Below are positions 37,503 through 46,671 of a stretch of 64,000 nucleotides of DNA, one piece after another. The stretch spans positions 62,001 to 126,000 of the forward strand of contig NZ_PUIP01000008.1 of assembly GCF_002968015.1 (NCBI RefSeq). The letters run 5' to 3'. The first letter of the stretch is position 1. Each line of letters opens with the position of its first letter. The notes below the pieces were generated by a model, which was not told where the DNA came from, made no database searches, and saw nothing but the letters and a program-made list of their open reading frames with translations. The translations under genes and the position numbers were made by a program. The stretch comes from Massilia phosphatilytica. GTDB taxonomy: Bacteria > Pseudomonadota > Gammaproteobacteria > Burkholderiales > Burkholderiaceae_D.

Positions 37503-39077
37503 TCAATACGCCAGCGCCACGCGCACGTGGAGCTTGTTCCGGCTGGTCGCCGCCACCTGGCCGACGTGCATGCCATGGCCGTAGTCGAGCTGCACGCTCG
37601 CCGCGCTGCCCGCCGAGAAACGCAGGCCGAGGCCCGTGCTGGAGATCGCGGCGCGATGCAGTTCGGCCGGCAGCGCGCGATTGCGCTCGCCCCAGGCCGT
37701 GTCGTAGAAGCCGAGCACGCGGCACTGCCAGCCGGCGCGCCCGCACAGGTCGGGGGTGTACAGTTCGATGTTGGAGACGATGCCCGTGTCCGTCGCGAGG
37801 TCGCGCTCGCCGAAGCCGCGCACGGACGTCGCGCCGCCGGCGCCGAACTGCTCGCCCGGCACCAGCGCATCGTGCGTCCACTGGCCGTTCAGCAGCACGC
37901 GGGTCTGCCAGTCGGCGGCGATGACGTTGGTGAAGGCGGCCGCGAAGCGCACCATCCGGTAGCCGGCCCTGGCGCCGCTGCGCACGGCCGTGAAGTCGGC
38001 GGCACTGCCGCGCGAACCGCCCGGCACGTTCTGCAGCAGGGCGATCGAAAAATCGGCCTGGCCGTCGGAAGCCGCATGGCTGCCGGCCCAGGTGATGCTC
38101 AGCGGGCGCACGGTGATGTCGTTGCCGAAGTCCTGCGTGCCGAAGACGACGTTGTTGCGGTAGGCCTTGACGTCGAACCCGTAGACGACGCGGCTCTCCA
38201 GGTTGCCGCGCTTGGGCAGCACATGGTTGTAGCGGCCGCCGTAGACCGTGCCCTTGCCGCTCACGGCGAGGTCGAACAGGCCGGCGTTGATGGCGCCGGA
38301 ATCGACGTCCGAATAGCTCGCGAACAGGTCGATGGAATCGCCCAGCGCGTACAGCGGCACGTGGTAGCCGGCGGCCCACACGGCCACGCGGTCCGGGCGC
38401 TCGGCCGTCGTCGTGTACTGCAAGGTGCCCACGTGGTCGCGGCCCCACAGGTTCGCATGCTGCAGCACCACGCCCGCGTGCGTCTTGCCGGTGGACTCGG
38501 TGCCCGTGTTGTCGGCGTTGAACATGACCTTCCACGGACGCTCGTCCGCTACTTCGACCTTGGCGTCGACCGCATCCTCGCCACTGGCGTCCGCGCCGGC
38601 AAGGCTCAGCTTGACCTTCTTCGCCGGGTTCTCGTTGACGAGCCTGAGGTTGCGCGACACGTCCGCCAGGTTGGGCGTCGCACCCGGGACCAGCGTGGGC
38701 AGGCTGGCGCGCACGTTCGCCTCGGAGAACCAGCGGTTGCCCGTCACCTCGACCTGGCGCACCTTCGTCTGGACGACGTGCAGGCGCACGACGCCGCCAT
38801 TGAGTTCCTGTTCCGGCAACTGGACGGTGACGATGTTCCAGCCGCGCGCGTGGTACAGCGCCTCGAGCGCTTCCAGTGCGCGCTGGACGTCGCCGAAATC
38901 GCGGCCCGTGCCGGCGTACGGCGCCACCGCGGCCTGCACGTCGGCAGCGGGCAGCAGCGTGTTACCGCTCACGTCGAAGCGGCTGATCTCGAACCGGATC
39001 GCATCGTCGGCCCAGGCGGCGCCGACGGCGGCAGCCAGCACCGAGCCCGCGACCAGGCGTGCCAAGCGTAGTTTCAT
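37503..39077 (-). CDS. TpsB transporter (ShlB/FhaC/HecB family)
   Basis: A 524-residue outer-membrane pore exporting the adjacent TpsA. Signal peptide (MKLRLARLVAGSVLAAAVGAAWA); a first POTRA domain (about 28-100, IRFEISRFDVSGNTLLPAADV) and a second (about 100-175, VRQVEVTGNRWFSEANVRASL); then a 16-stranded barrel with the conserved VRGF tip motif in GATSVRGFGERDL. It ends RVALAY. The start at 39077 is chosen because it places the signal peptide first; in-frame ATGs upstream add a charged tail. It is 190 bp downstream of the cyclase gene and 10 bp before tpsA. Confidence 0.9.
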   Translation of the reverse strand: MKLRLARLVAGSVLAAAVGAAWADDAIRFEISRFDVSGNTLLPAADVQAAVAPYAGTGRDFGDVQRALEALEALYHARGWNIVTVQLPEQELNGGVVRLHVVQTKVRQVEVTGNRWFSEANVRASLPTLVPGATPNLADVSRNLRLVNENPAKKVKLSLAGADASGEDAVDAKVEVADERPWKVMFNADNTGTESTGKTHAGVVLQHANLWGRDHVGTLQYTTTAERPDRVAVWAAGYHVPLYALGDSIDLFASYSDVDSGAINAGLFDLAVSGKGTVYGGRYNHVLPKRGNLESRVVYGFDVKAYRNNVVFGTQDFGNDITVRPLSITWAGSHAASDGQADFSIALLQNVPGGSRGSAADFTAVRSGARAGYRMVRFAAAFTNVIAADWQTRVLLNGQWTHDALVPGEQFGAGGATSVRGFGERDLATDTGIVSNIELYTPDLCGRAGWQCRVLGFYDTAWGERNRALPAELHRAAISSTGLGLRFSAGSAASVQLDYGHGMHVGQVAATSRNKLHVRVALAY

Positions 39078-39267
39078 GTTGTGGATGACCATATCGTTAT
39101 TGTTCTGGCCCATGCATTCCCGGGCCTGCGGCAGCGCCGCCGAAAGGAAAATCTCGGTTTGGTTACGAGTGTAAAGAGGTTTTCCTTGCCCGGGAGAAAA
39201 ATAATTGGAAATCAGAAATCTTCCCCACGGAATGGGGGGATTCCCGGACAAGGACGTTGCGCCGGCG

Positions 39268-41496
39268 CTACTTGGTCTCGAACGTCGTCACGCCATCCCA
39301 CCCAGCGCCCGGCGGATCGGCACGCCAGTGCGCGATCCGCTCCAGGTACAAGGTATAGAGTGCCCGCTGCGGATGCGCCGCCTGCAGCGCCGCGATCGCG
39401 CGTTCTGCGCCGTCCCAGTCCTGCGCCCGCACCCTGGCCAGCGCCGCATCCCACATTGCCAGTTCGTCCAGCACGGCAGGCGGAAGGTCGGCCGGCTTGC
39501 CGAGCGGTTCGAAGATCGCCACCGGCTCGTTCTTGCCTTTTACGCGCACGAGATCCAGCTCGCGGTAGACGAATTCCGGCGCCGCCAGACGCGTGGCCGC
39601 GCCCACCGCGATGCCGACGCCGTACACCTTCGTGATGCCTTCCAGGCGCGAGCCGAGGTTCACCGCATCGCCCATCACCGTGTAGGCGCGGCGGATCGCG
39701 GAGCCCATGTCGCCCACGTGCATCAGGCCGGAATTGATGCCGATGCCGATCGCCAGCGGGGGCCAGCCGCGCCGCAGGAAATCCTCGTTGAGGCGCGCCG
39801 CGCTGGCCTGCATCAGCAGCGACGTGGCGACCGCGCGGCTCGCGTGGTCGGCGAAGGCGACGGGCGCGCCCCAGAAGGCCATCACGGCATCGCCGATGTA
39901 CTTGTCGAGGGTGCCCTGGTGGCTGCCGCGGATATCCTCGGACATCGCGGTGAGATACAGGTTGATGTATTCGCGCAGCGCCTTCGGCGACAGGCCTTCG
40001 GAAATCGTCGTGAAGCCGCGCACGTCGACGAACATCACGGACAGCTCGCGGCTCTCCCCTTCCATCGTATAGGCTTCGGGATTCTCGGCCATCTGCGCGA
40101 CGAGTTCCGGCGCCACGTATTCGCCGAAGCGCGAGACGAGGGCGCGGCCCTTGCGGTGCTCGAAGAACCAGCCCCAGGCCAGGTTCAGCACGAACAGCAG
40201 CGCGATCAGCAGGAGGCAGACGAACATGTTCGTCGTCCAGTCGAGCGCGCGATAGGCATACAGGTTGAGGCCCACGACGGCCGCGAAGGCGCCCGTGGCA
40301 GCCAGCACGGCCGCCAGCGGTGCGAGGGCCGGCAGCAGCAGGGCCAGCGCGATGCCGACGACGAACACCTGCGCCAGCTCGATACCCGTCGCGTAATCGG
40401 GATGCGTCTTGAAATGCCGGTCGATGATGGACTTGATGACGTTGGCGTGCACTTCGACGCCCGGAAAATCCTTGTTGACGGGCGTGGCGCGCAAGTCCAC
40501 CAGGCCAGGCGCCGTCGTCCCGACCAGCACGATCGCACCTTCCAGCACCTCGGGCCCCACCCGTCCCGCCAGCACGTCGGCCGCCGACACGTAGCGGAAC
40601 GCGCCGCCCTGCGGCCCGCCCGTGCCGCGGAACTGCACGGCCGTGACGAGGCCTTCACCGACAGGGATGCGGAGCGGACCTGCTCCCGTGGACAGCAGGA
40701 TGGCATCGGCGCCGCCACTGTCCGTGTCGTACTTGCCGAAATCGGGCGTCAACGGGCCCGCATGCAGGAACACGGCGGCCGTGGCCAACGCCAGCGACGG
40801 GTAGTAGCCGTCGCCGATGCGCTGCATCAGCGAACTGGAACGCACCATGCCATCGTCGTCCGGAATCACCGTGAAGCTGCCGGCGCCGCGTGCCGCCGCC
40901 TGCAGGCGCGCCAGGTTGGCCTCGTAGCCGTCGCTGCTGTAGGCATCCAGTTCACGCCCCTTCAGGTCGGCCGCCGTGAACGCGGGTGGCGGCAGCACAC
41001 CCCGCCGCACGGACGCCAGGTTATAGCCCAGCACCACGGGCCGGTCCTGCAGCGCCTTGGCGAACAGGCCGTCGTAGTCGAGCGCCGGCCGCAACTGCGC
41101 CAGCCGCGCGTGCAGGGCCGGATCGTCCTTCAGGTCGTGCGCCGCCAGCCGCTCCAGCACGGCGTAGCCGGAACTGGTGTCCGGTTCGGGAAAGGAGACG
41201 TCGAAGCCGATCGCACCGGCCTTGTAGTGCCCGGCCAGCCGGTCGACGAGCCGCGCCAGCACGTTGCGGCTCCAGGGAAAACGCCCGATCTCGCCCAGGC
41301 TCTTCGTGTCGATGTCGACGATCACGATGCGCGGATCGAGAACGGGATCGTCCAGGCGCATGCGCAGGTCGCCGATGATGGTGTCCTGGCGCGCGATCGC
41401 ATGGCTGCTCCAGAAGCCCATCGGATAAGCCAGCGCGGCCAGCGTCAGCGCCAGCCCCAGTGCCCAGCGCGCGCCGTACCTGCGCAGCAGCTTCAC
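39268..41496 (-). CDS. CHASE2-domain class III adenylate cyclase
   Basis: A 742-residue membrane cyclase. An N-terminal membrane segment (about 12-28), an extracytoplasmic CHASE2 sensor (about 35-345, beginning IIGDLRMRLDDPVLDPRIVIVDIDTKSLGEIGRFPW), three clustered membrane segments (about 355-440), and a catalytic domain (about 480-650). The metal aspartates are in VMFVDVRGFT and GDAVMAFWG. The adenine-specifying lysine and aspartate are visible in LDKYIGD and MGDAVNLGSRLE, so cAMP is the likely product. A TPR-like tail (about 690-735) follows. Its ATG overlaps the HD-GYP stop (ATGA). Confidence 0.9.
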   Translation of the reverse strand: MKLLRRYGARWALGLALTLAALAYPMGFWSSHAIARQDTIIGDLRMRLDDPVLDPRIVIVDIDTKSLGEIGRFPWSRNVLARLVDRLAGHYKAGAIGFDVSFPEPDTSSGYAVLERLAAHDLKDDPALHARLAQLRPALDYDGLFAKALQDRPVVLGYNLASVRRGVLPPPAFTAADLKGRELDAYSSDGYEANLARLQAAARGAGSFTVIPDDDGMVRSSSLMQRIGDGYYPSLALATAAVFLHAGPLTPDFGKYDTDSGGADAILLSTGAGPLRIPVGEGLVTAVQFRGTGGPQGGAFRYVSAADVLAGRVGPEVLEGAIVLVGTTAPGLVDLRATPVNKDFPGVEVHANVIKSIIDRHFKTHPDYATGIELAQVFVVGIALALLLPALAPLAAVLAATGAFAAVVGLNLYAYRALDWTTNMFVCLLLIALLFVLNLAWGWFFEHRKGRALVSRFGEYVAPELVAQMAENPEAYTMEGESRELSVMFVDVRGFTTISEGLSPKALREYINLYLTAMSEDIRGSHQGTLDKYIGDAVMAFWGAPVAFADHASRAVATSLLMQASAARLNEDFLRRGWPPLAIGIGINSGLMHVGDMGSAIRRAYTVMGDAVNLGSRLEGITKVYGVGIAVGAATRLAAPEFVYRELDLVRVKGKNEPVAIFEPLGKPADLPPAVLDELAMWDAALARVRAQDWDGAERAIAALQAAHPQRALYTLYLERIAHWRADPPGAGWDGVTTFETK

Positions 41497-43118
41497 GGCG
41501 AATAGCCCGGGATCGCCGCCTCGTCGACGTGGTCGATCTGCGACGGATCCAGGTTCTTGCGCGCGAATTTCAGGTACACCTTCTGGCGCACGAAGATGTC
41601 GAACAGGTCCGGGTCGATGTGGCCGTTGAGGGCGAACTTGCCGAGGATGTGCAGCGATTCCGACAATGTCTTGCCCTTCTTGTACGGGCGGTCGCGCGCC
41701 GTCAGGGCCTCGAAGATGTCGGCGATGGCCATCACGCGCGCCTGCACGGACATCTGCTCGCGCGTGAGACCGCGCGGATAGCCCTTGCCGTCCATGCGCT
41801 CGTGGTGGCCGCCGGCGTATTCCGGGACGTTCTTGAGGTGCTTCGGCCAGGGCAGGGATTCGAGCATGCGGATCGTCACGACGATGTGGTTGTTGATGAT
41901 CTTGCGTTCATCGTCGTTGAGTGTACCAAAGCGCACGGTCAGGTTGCGCACCTCATCCTCGTCGAGGAAGTCGCGCTCGACGCCGTCCGGCCCCGTCCAG
42001 CGGACCGCGGCGATGCGGCGCACGCGCTCCTGGGCGTCGGGCGACATGCCTTCGCTGCCGATGTTCGCGTGACGCAGGAACTCGCGGTCCGCGCGCAGGC
42101 GCGCCTGCTCGGAGGCGAGACGGTCCTCGATCGCCGCGCGATCCGAGCCGGGCTCGCATTGCGCGCGCAGCGCGCGGATCTCGGCGTCGCGCAGCAGCAC
42201 CTCGAAGCGCGTGTCGATCATGTGGATGCGGTCGAAGATCGTCTCGAGTTTGGTCGCCTTGTCGACGACGTGGACCGGCGTCGTGATCTTGCCACAGTCG
42301 TGCAGCAGGCCCGCCAGCCACAGTTCGCGGCGGTCGCGGTCGCTCATGCGGAACGATGCCATCGGACCGATCTGCGCCTCGTGCACGGCCTCGGCCAGCA
42401 TCATCGTCAGCTCCGGCACGAACTGGCAGTGGCGGCCCGTGTACGGCGATTTTTCGTCGATGCCGATGTTGATCAGGTTGACGAGGGCTTCCAGCAGCTG
42501 CTCCATCTGCACGACGAGCTGCTGGTTCGTGAGCGCGACGGCGGCCTGCGCCGCCAGCGCCTCGATGAAGCGCTGGTCGGTGTCGGAGAACGCGCCGATC
42601 TCGCCCGTCTCCGGGTCCCTGGCGTTGATCAGCTGGAGCACCCCGATCAGCTCATTCTCGTGGTTCGTCATCGGGACGGTCAGGATCGATTTGGACCGGT
42701 AACCGAACGTCTGGTCGAACGAACGCATGCCCGAGAAATTGAACACGTCGGCCTGGTACACATCGGCGATGTTCACGGACTGGTGGAAGTTGGCCGCATA
42801 GGCCGCTACCGACGCGAGATTCTTGTTGCCGTACTGGTCGAACAGCGGGATCGGCGGCAGGTCGATCGACACACCGCTCGCGCCGCCCTGGTAGATTTCC
42901 AGCGTGTCGTTCAGCGAAATGTGGAAGCACAGGCTGCGCTCGTCGCTGCTCGGCCGGTACAGCGTGCCGCCGTCCGCGTTGGTCATGCTCTTGGCGACCT
43001 TCAGGATGCGGTCGAGGAAGGCGCCGATGTCGTGGCCGTCGCCGAGGGCGACGCTGACCTCCGTGAGCAGGTCGAGGCGCTCGACGATATTGGTCGGGGT
43101 GAGCTCTTGCATGATCAT
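41493..43118 (-). CDS. GAF-HD-GYP c-di-GMP phosphodiesterase
   Basis: About 541 residues: a GAF sensor (about 15-175; GGTLYRPSSDERSLCFHIS, SILTVPMTNHENELIGVLQL) and an HD-GYP domain. Catalytic residues are present: the HD pair in LLHDCGK and the signature HHERMDGKGYPRG, followed by ARVMAIADIFEALTARDRPYK. Around 110 extra residues lie between the HD and GYP motifs, which are normally about 60 apart. The ATG at 43118 has GAGA 5-6 bp upstream; ATGs at 43142 and 43112 are alternatives. It is the first gene of the minus-strand unit and should degrade c-di-GMP. Confidence 0.9.
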   Translation of the reverse strand: MIMQELTPTNIVERLDLLTEVSVALGDGHDIGAFLDRILKVAKSMTNADGGTLYRPSSDERSLCFHISLNDTLEIYQGGASGVSIDLPPIPLFDQYGNKNLASVAAYAANFHQSVNIADVYQADVFNFSGMRSFDQTFGYRSKSILTVPMTNHENELIGVLQLINARDPETGEIGAFSDTDQRFIEALAAQAAVALTNQQLVVQMEQLLEALVNLINIGIDEKSPYTGRHCQFVPELTMMLAEAVHEAQIGPMASFRMSDRDRRELWLAGLLHDCGKITTPVHVVDKATKLETIFDRIHMIDTRFEVLLRDAEIRALRAQCEPGSDRAAIEDRLASEQARLRADREFLRHANIGSEGMSPDAQERVRRIAAVRWTGPDGVERDFLDEDEVRNLTVRFGTLNDDERKIINNHIVVTIRMLESLPWPKHLKNVPEYAGGHHERMDGKGYPRGLTREQMSVQARVMAIADIFEALTARDRPYKKGKTLSESLHILGKFALNGHIDPDLFDIFVRQKVYLKFARKNLDPSQIDHVDEAAIPGYSP

Positions 43119-43228
43119 GTGTGTCTCGCAGTAATCCCGCATGTAATGGCCGCCACATTAATTGCCGGACTGAAATGTCCCGACAGTGTAGCGTCCTTAC
43201 GCCGGCCTGTACACCAACCGATGCGGAA

Positions 43229-43286
43229 TTGCAAATTTCAGATAATCGGTTACAAATTAACGTTATGATCTGACCTATATTTGCAA
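43229..43286. promoter_or_regulatory. Divergent promoter region with TTGCAAAT inverted repeat
   Basis: TTGCAAAT (43229-43236) and ATTTGCAA (43279-43286) are perfect inverted copies bracketing an AT-rich 42 bp. TTGCAA (43229) and TACAAA (43251) are 16 bp apart and could be a plus-strand promoter for the MBL gene. A shared operator for both divergent units is possible. Confidence 0.4.
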
Positions 43287-43351
43287 CGGTGCAGCCTGGC
43301 CGCGACGAAAAACACGAGCAGACGACGAGGCTGCGCAGCAAGGGAGTTCCA

Positions 43352-44254
43352 ATGAAATTCAGATTCTGGGGCGTACGCGGATCGATTCCGTCCCCCGGGC
43401 CGCGTACCGTGCGCTACGGCGGCAACACCACGTGCATCGAGGTGCGCGGCGACGACGGCACCCTCGTGGTGCTGGATGCCGGCACCGGGATCTACGCGCT
43501 CGCCCAGGACCTGATGCGCCGGCGCGCGCAGGACGGCGCCCCCGTGCGCGCCAACATCTTCATCACGCACAGCCATTGGGACCACATCCACGGCCTGCCC
43601 TTCTTCACGCCGCTGTTCGTGAAAGGGACGCGCGTGTGCCTGCACGGCGCCCACGACCCCGTCACGGGCCAGGGCATCGAGCACGTGATGGGCGTGCAGC
43701 TGCAGAACAGCTACTTCCCGGTCAGCGAGGAGCGGATGGATGCCACCATCGACTACCGGACGCTGGACATCGGCGTCCCGCACGCGGTGGGCGACGTGGT
43801 CGTGCACAACGTCGTGATGCATCACCCCGTGACGAACCTCGGCTACCGCGTCGAATGCAATGGCCGCGCCATGTTCTTCACGGGCGACCATGAACCGTTC
43901 TTCAATCCGCACGCCCCCGGCAGCGCGGAGTACGACACGGCGCAACGCGAGATCGAGCGGCGCGAGCGGGAGATCGAGCGCACCATGGAAGGCGTGGACG
44001 CGCTCGTCGCCGACTGCTCGTACACGCTGGAAGAGTATCCCGCCAAGCAGGGCTGGGGCCACGGCACGTTCGACGGCGCGATCGCGCTGGCGCTGAAGGT
44101 CGGCGCGCGCAGCCTGTACTGCACCCACCACGAGCCGACCCGCTCGGACGACGAGCTGGAAGCCGTGTTCGCGCAGGCCGTCGCGCGCTGGCAGGACCGG
44201 TTGCAGGGTCTCGCCGTGACCCTGGCTTACGAAGGCCTGGAAGTGGAACTCTGA
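43352..44254 (+). CDS. MBL-fold metallohydrolase (TaR3-like)
   Basis: A 300-residue metallo-beta-lactamase-fold hydrolase. It opens MKFRFWGVRGSIPSPGPRT and continues VRYGGNTTCIEV, the hallmark of a subgroup often found fused to or beside cyclic-nucleotide signalling proteins. The metal site shows THSHWDHIHG, with later ligands in MHHPVTNLGY, FTGDHEP and YCTHHEP. Substrate is unknown; a cyclic-nucleotide or other phosphodiester is a reasonable guess from context. AGGGAG lies 6 bp before the ATG. Its stop overlaps the start of the next gene (ATGA). It is divergent from the HD-GYP-cyclase unit. Confidence 0.85.
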   Translation: MKFRFWGVRGSIPSPGPRTVRYGGNTTCIEVRGDDGTLVVLDAGTGIYALAQDLMRRRAQDGAPVRANIFITHSHWDHIHGLPFFTPLFVKGTRVCLHGAHDPVTGQGIEHVMGVQLQNSYFPVSEERMDATIDYRTLDIGVPHAVGDVVVHNVVMHHPVTNLGYRVECNGRAMFFTGDHEPFFNPHAPGSAEYDTAQREIERREREIERTMEGVDALVADCSYTLEEYPAKQGWGHGTFDGAIALALKVGARSLYCTHHEPTRSDDELEAVFAQAVARWQDRLQGLAVTLAYEGLEVEL

Positions 44255-46635
44255 TGAGCGACGACTTCGTGGAACAGCGCAAGGGAGACCGGCGCGCGCC
44301 CGACGACACGGCGCGGCGCCTCGACTTCCAGCGCCGCCTGCAGGCCATCACCACGAGGATCCACGCCACCGCCAACCTGGACCAGATCATGCTCGACCTG
44401 GGCCAGGACTTCTGCGACCTGTTCGATGCCGACCGCTTCACGCTGTACGCCGTCACGCCGGCCCAGGACGCCCTCGTCGCCAAGGTCAAGACCGGCCTGT
44501 CCGAAATCCGCCACCTGCAGCTGCCGATCGGGCCGGGCTCCATCGCCGGCTTCGTGGCGCTCGCGCGCCTGACCGTGAACATCGCCGACGTCTACGACGA
44601 CGCCGAGCTGCGGCGCCTGGCGCCCACGCTGCGCTTCCAGCGCGGCGTCGACCAGCGCACGGGCTACCGCACGCGCGAGATGCTGGTGGCGCCCCTGATC
44701 GACGCGGGCGGCACGCTGCTCGGCGTGATCCAGTTCATCAACCACCGCGCCGGCGGGCCCTTCCCCCAGCTGTGCGTGGACGGGGTGAAGCAGTTGTGCG
44801 ACACCCTGGCCGTCGCGTTCAGCCAGCGCCTGCGCGCGCCGCTGCCGCGCGGCCGCTACGATGCCCTCGTCACGCGCGCCGTGCTCGCCGTGCAGGAACT
44901 GGAACTGGCCACGCGCCTCGCGCGCGAGCGCGACGCCGACATCGAGGACGTGCTGCTGTCCGACTTCCACCTGAAGCCGGCCCAGATCGGCGAGGCGTTG
45001 TCGGCGTACTGCGGCCTGCCCTACGAACCGTTCCGCGCCGATCGCGTGAAGCCGGTCGAGCTGCTGCGCAACCTGAAGCCGCAGTACGCGCTCGAACACG
45101 GCTGGCTGCCGCTGGAGGATGGCCCCGACGGCCTCGTGCTGATGGCGCTGGACCCGGAACGCGTGGCCGCCAGCCACATCGCCGCGCAGGTGTTCGGCCG
45201 CGCGCGCGTCGCGTGGCGCGTGACGACCCGCCACGACCTGCATCAGACGGTGGCCCAGTTCTTCGGCGGACCGGTGGCCGACGAAGGGAGTGTCGGCGAA
45301 CTGCTGTCGCACCTGGACGAGGACGGCGCTCCGGACGAAGATGCGGACGGCGGCGGCACCGAGGTCTCGGCCGCCGTCGAGAACGAGCTGGTCAAGCTCC
45401 TGAACCGGATCATCGTCGACGCGCACCGCCAGGGCGCATCCGACATCCACATCGAACCGCAGCCCGGCCGCGGCAAGACGGGCATCCGCTTCCGCAAGGA
45501 CGGGGTACTGGTGCCGTACATCGAGATCCCGGCCAGCTACCGCAACGCCCTCATCGCGCGTGTGAAAATCATGTGCGACCTCGACATCTCCGAGCGGCGC
45601 AAGCCGCAGGACGGCAAGATCCGCTTCCGCAAGTACGGCCCGCTCGACATCGAACTGCGCGTGGCGACGATCCCGTCGAGCGGCGGCGTCGAGGACGTCG
45701 TGATGCGCATCCTGCAGGCCGGCGAGCCGATCCCGCTCGACGCCCTGGGCATCCTGCCGCACAACCTGGCGCGCCTGAAGGCCGCCGTCGCCAAGCCGTA
45801 CGGCCTGTTCTTCGTGTGCGGGCCGACCGGCTCGGGCAAGACCACGACGCTGCACTCGATCCTGGCGCACCTGAACACGCCGGAGACCAAGATCTGGACG
45901 GCCGAGGACCCGGTCGAGATCACCCAGAAGGGCCTGCGCCAGGTGCAGGTCAACCGCAAGACAGGCCTCGACTTCGCGACCGTCATGCGCGCCTTCCTGC
46001 GCGCCGATCCGGACGTGATCATGGTCGGCGAGATGCGCGACCGCGAGACCGTCAGCACGGGCATCGAGGCCTCGCTGACGGGCCACCTCGTGTTCTCGAC
46101 CCTGCACACGAACAGCGCGCCGGAGTCCGTCGTGCGCCTGCTCGACATGGGCATGGATCCATTCAATTTTGCCGACGCCCTGCTGGGCATCCTGGCGCAG
46201 CGCCTGGCGCGCCGCCTGTGCACCGCGTGCCGCCAGGCCTACCACCCCGACGACGCCGAGGTGGAGGCGCTGCTCGACGAATACTGCGAGGAATTGCGCG
46301 GCCAGGCCTCGTACAAGGCGGACCCGCAGGCTGCCCGGGCGGCCGTGCTGGCGGGCTGGCGCGCGCGCCACGGCGATGCGGCGGGACGCTTCCGGCTGTA
46401 CCGCGCCGTGGGCTGCGCCGAGTGCAACAAGGGATACCGCGGGCGCGTCGGCCTGCATGAATTGATGCTGGGCAGCGAGCAGATCAAGCGCCTGCTGACC
46501 GAGCACGCGCGCGTGGCCGACCTGCTCGCGGCCGCGCTGGAGGACGGGATGCTGACCCTGAAAATGGACGGTATCGAGAAGATCCTGGGCGGCGTCACCG
46601 ACATCAAGATGGTGCGCGCCGTCTGCATCAAATGA
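44254..46635 (+). CDS. GAF-MshEN-PulE type secretion/pilus ATPase
   Basis: A 793-residue fusion: a GAF domain (about 20-195, ADRFTLYAVTPAQDALVAKV, LVAPLIDAGGTLLGVIQFI), a GspE/MshE N-terminal domain (about 225-345, LKPAQIGEALSAYCGLPYEPF) and a GspE/PulE hexameric ATPase (about 385-785). The ATPase has Walker A GPTGSGKTTTLHSIL, an Asp box (TAEDPVEI), Walker B RADPDVIMVGEMRD and a four-cysteine zinc motif split by about 75 residues (CTACRQ; CAECNKG). MshE-type N-domains can bind c-di-GMP. No secretin, pilin or platform gene is nearby, so the machine it drives is unknown. Overlaps the MBL gene by 4 bp. Confidence 0.9.
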   Translation: MSDDFVEQRKGDRRAPDDTARRLDFQRRLQAITTRIHATANLDQIMLDLGQDFCDLFDADRFTLYAVTPAQDALVAKVKTGLSEIRHLQLPIGPGSIAGFVALARLTVNIADVYDDAELRRLAPTLRFQRGVDQRTGYRTREMLVAPLIDAGGTLLGVIQFINHRAGGPFPQLCVDGVKQLCDTLAVAFSQRLRAPLPRGRYDALVTRAVLAVQELELATRLARERDADIEDVLLSDFHLKPAQIGEALSAYCGLPYEPFRADRVKPVELLRNLKPQYALEHGWLPLEDGPDGLVLMALDPERVAASHIAAQVFGRARVAWRVTTRHDLHQTVAQFFGGPVADEGSVGELLSHLDEDGAPDEDADGGGTEVSAAVENELVKLLNRIIVDAHRQGASDIHIEPQPGRGKTGIRFRKDGVLVPYIEIPASYRNALIARVKIMCDLDISERRKPQDGKIRFRKYGPLDIELRVATIPSSGGVEDVVMRILQAGEPIPLDALGILPHNLARLKAAVAKPYGLFFVCGPTGSGKTTTLHSILAHLNTPETKIWTAEDPVEITQKGLRQVQVNRKTGLDFATVMRAFLRADPDVIMVGEMRDRETVSTGIEASLTGHLVFSTLHTNSAPESVVRLLDMGMDPFNFADALLGILAQRLARRLCTACRQAYHPDDAEVEALLDEYCEELRGQASYKADPQAARAAVLAGWRARHGDAAGRFRLYRAVGCAECNKGYRGRVGLHELMLGSEQIKRLLTEHARVADLLAAALEDGMLTLKMDGIEKILGGVTDIKMVRAVCIK

Positions 46636-46671
46636 CCTGCCAACCCCAACTCACCATAGGAGAGTAACGTA

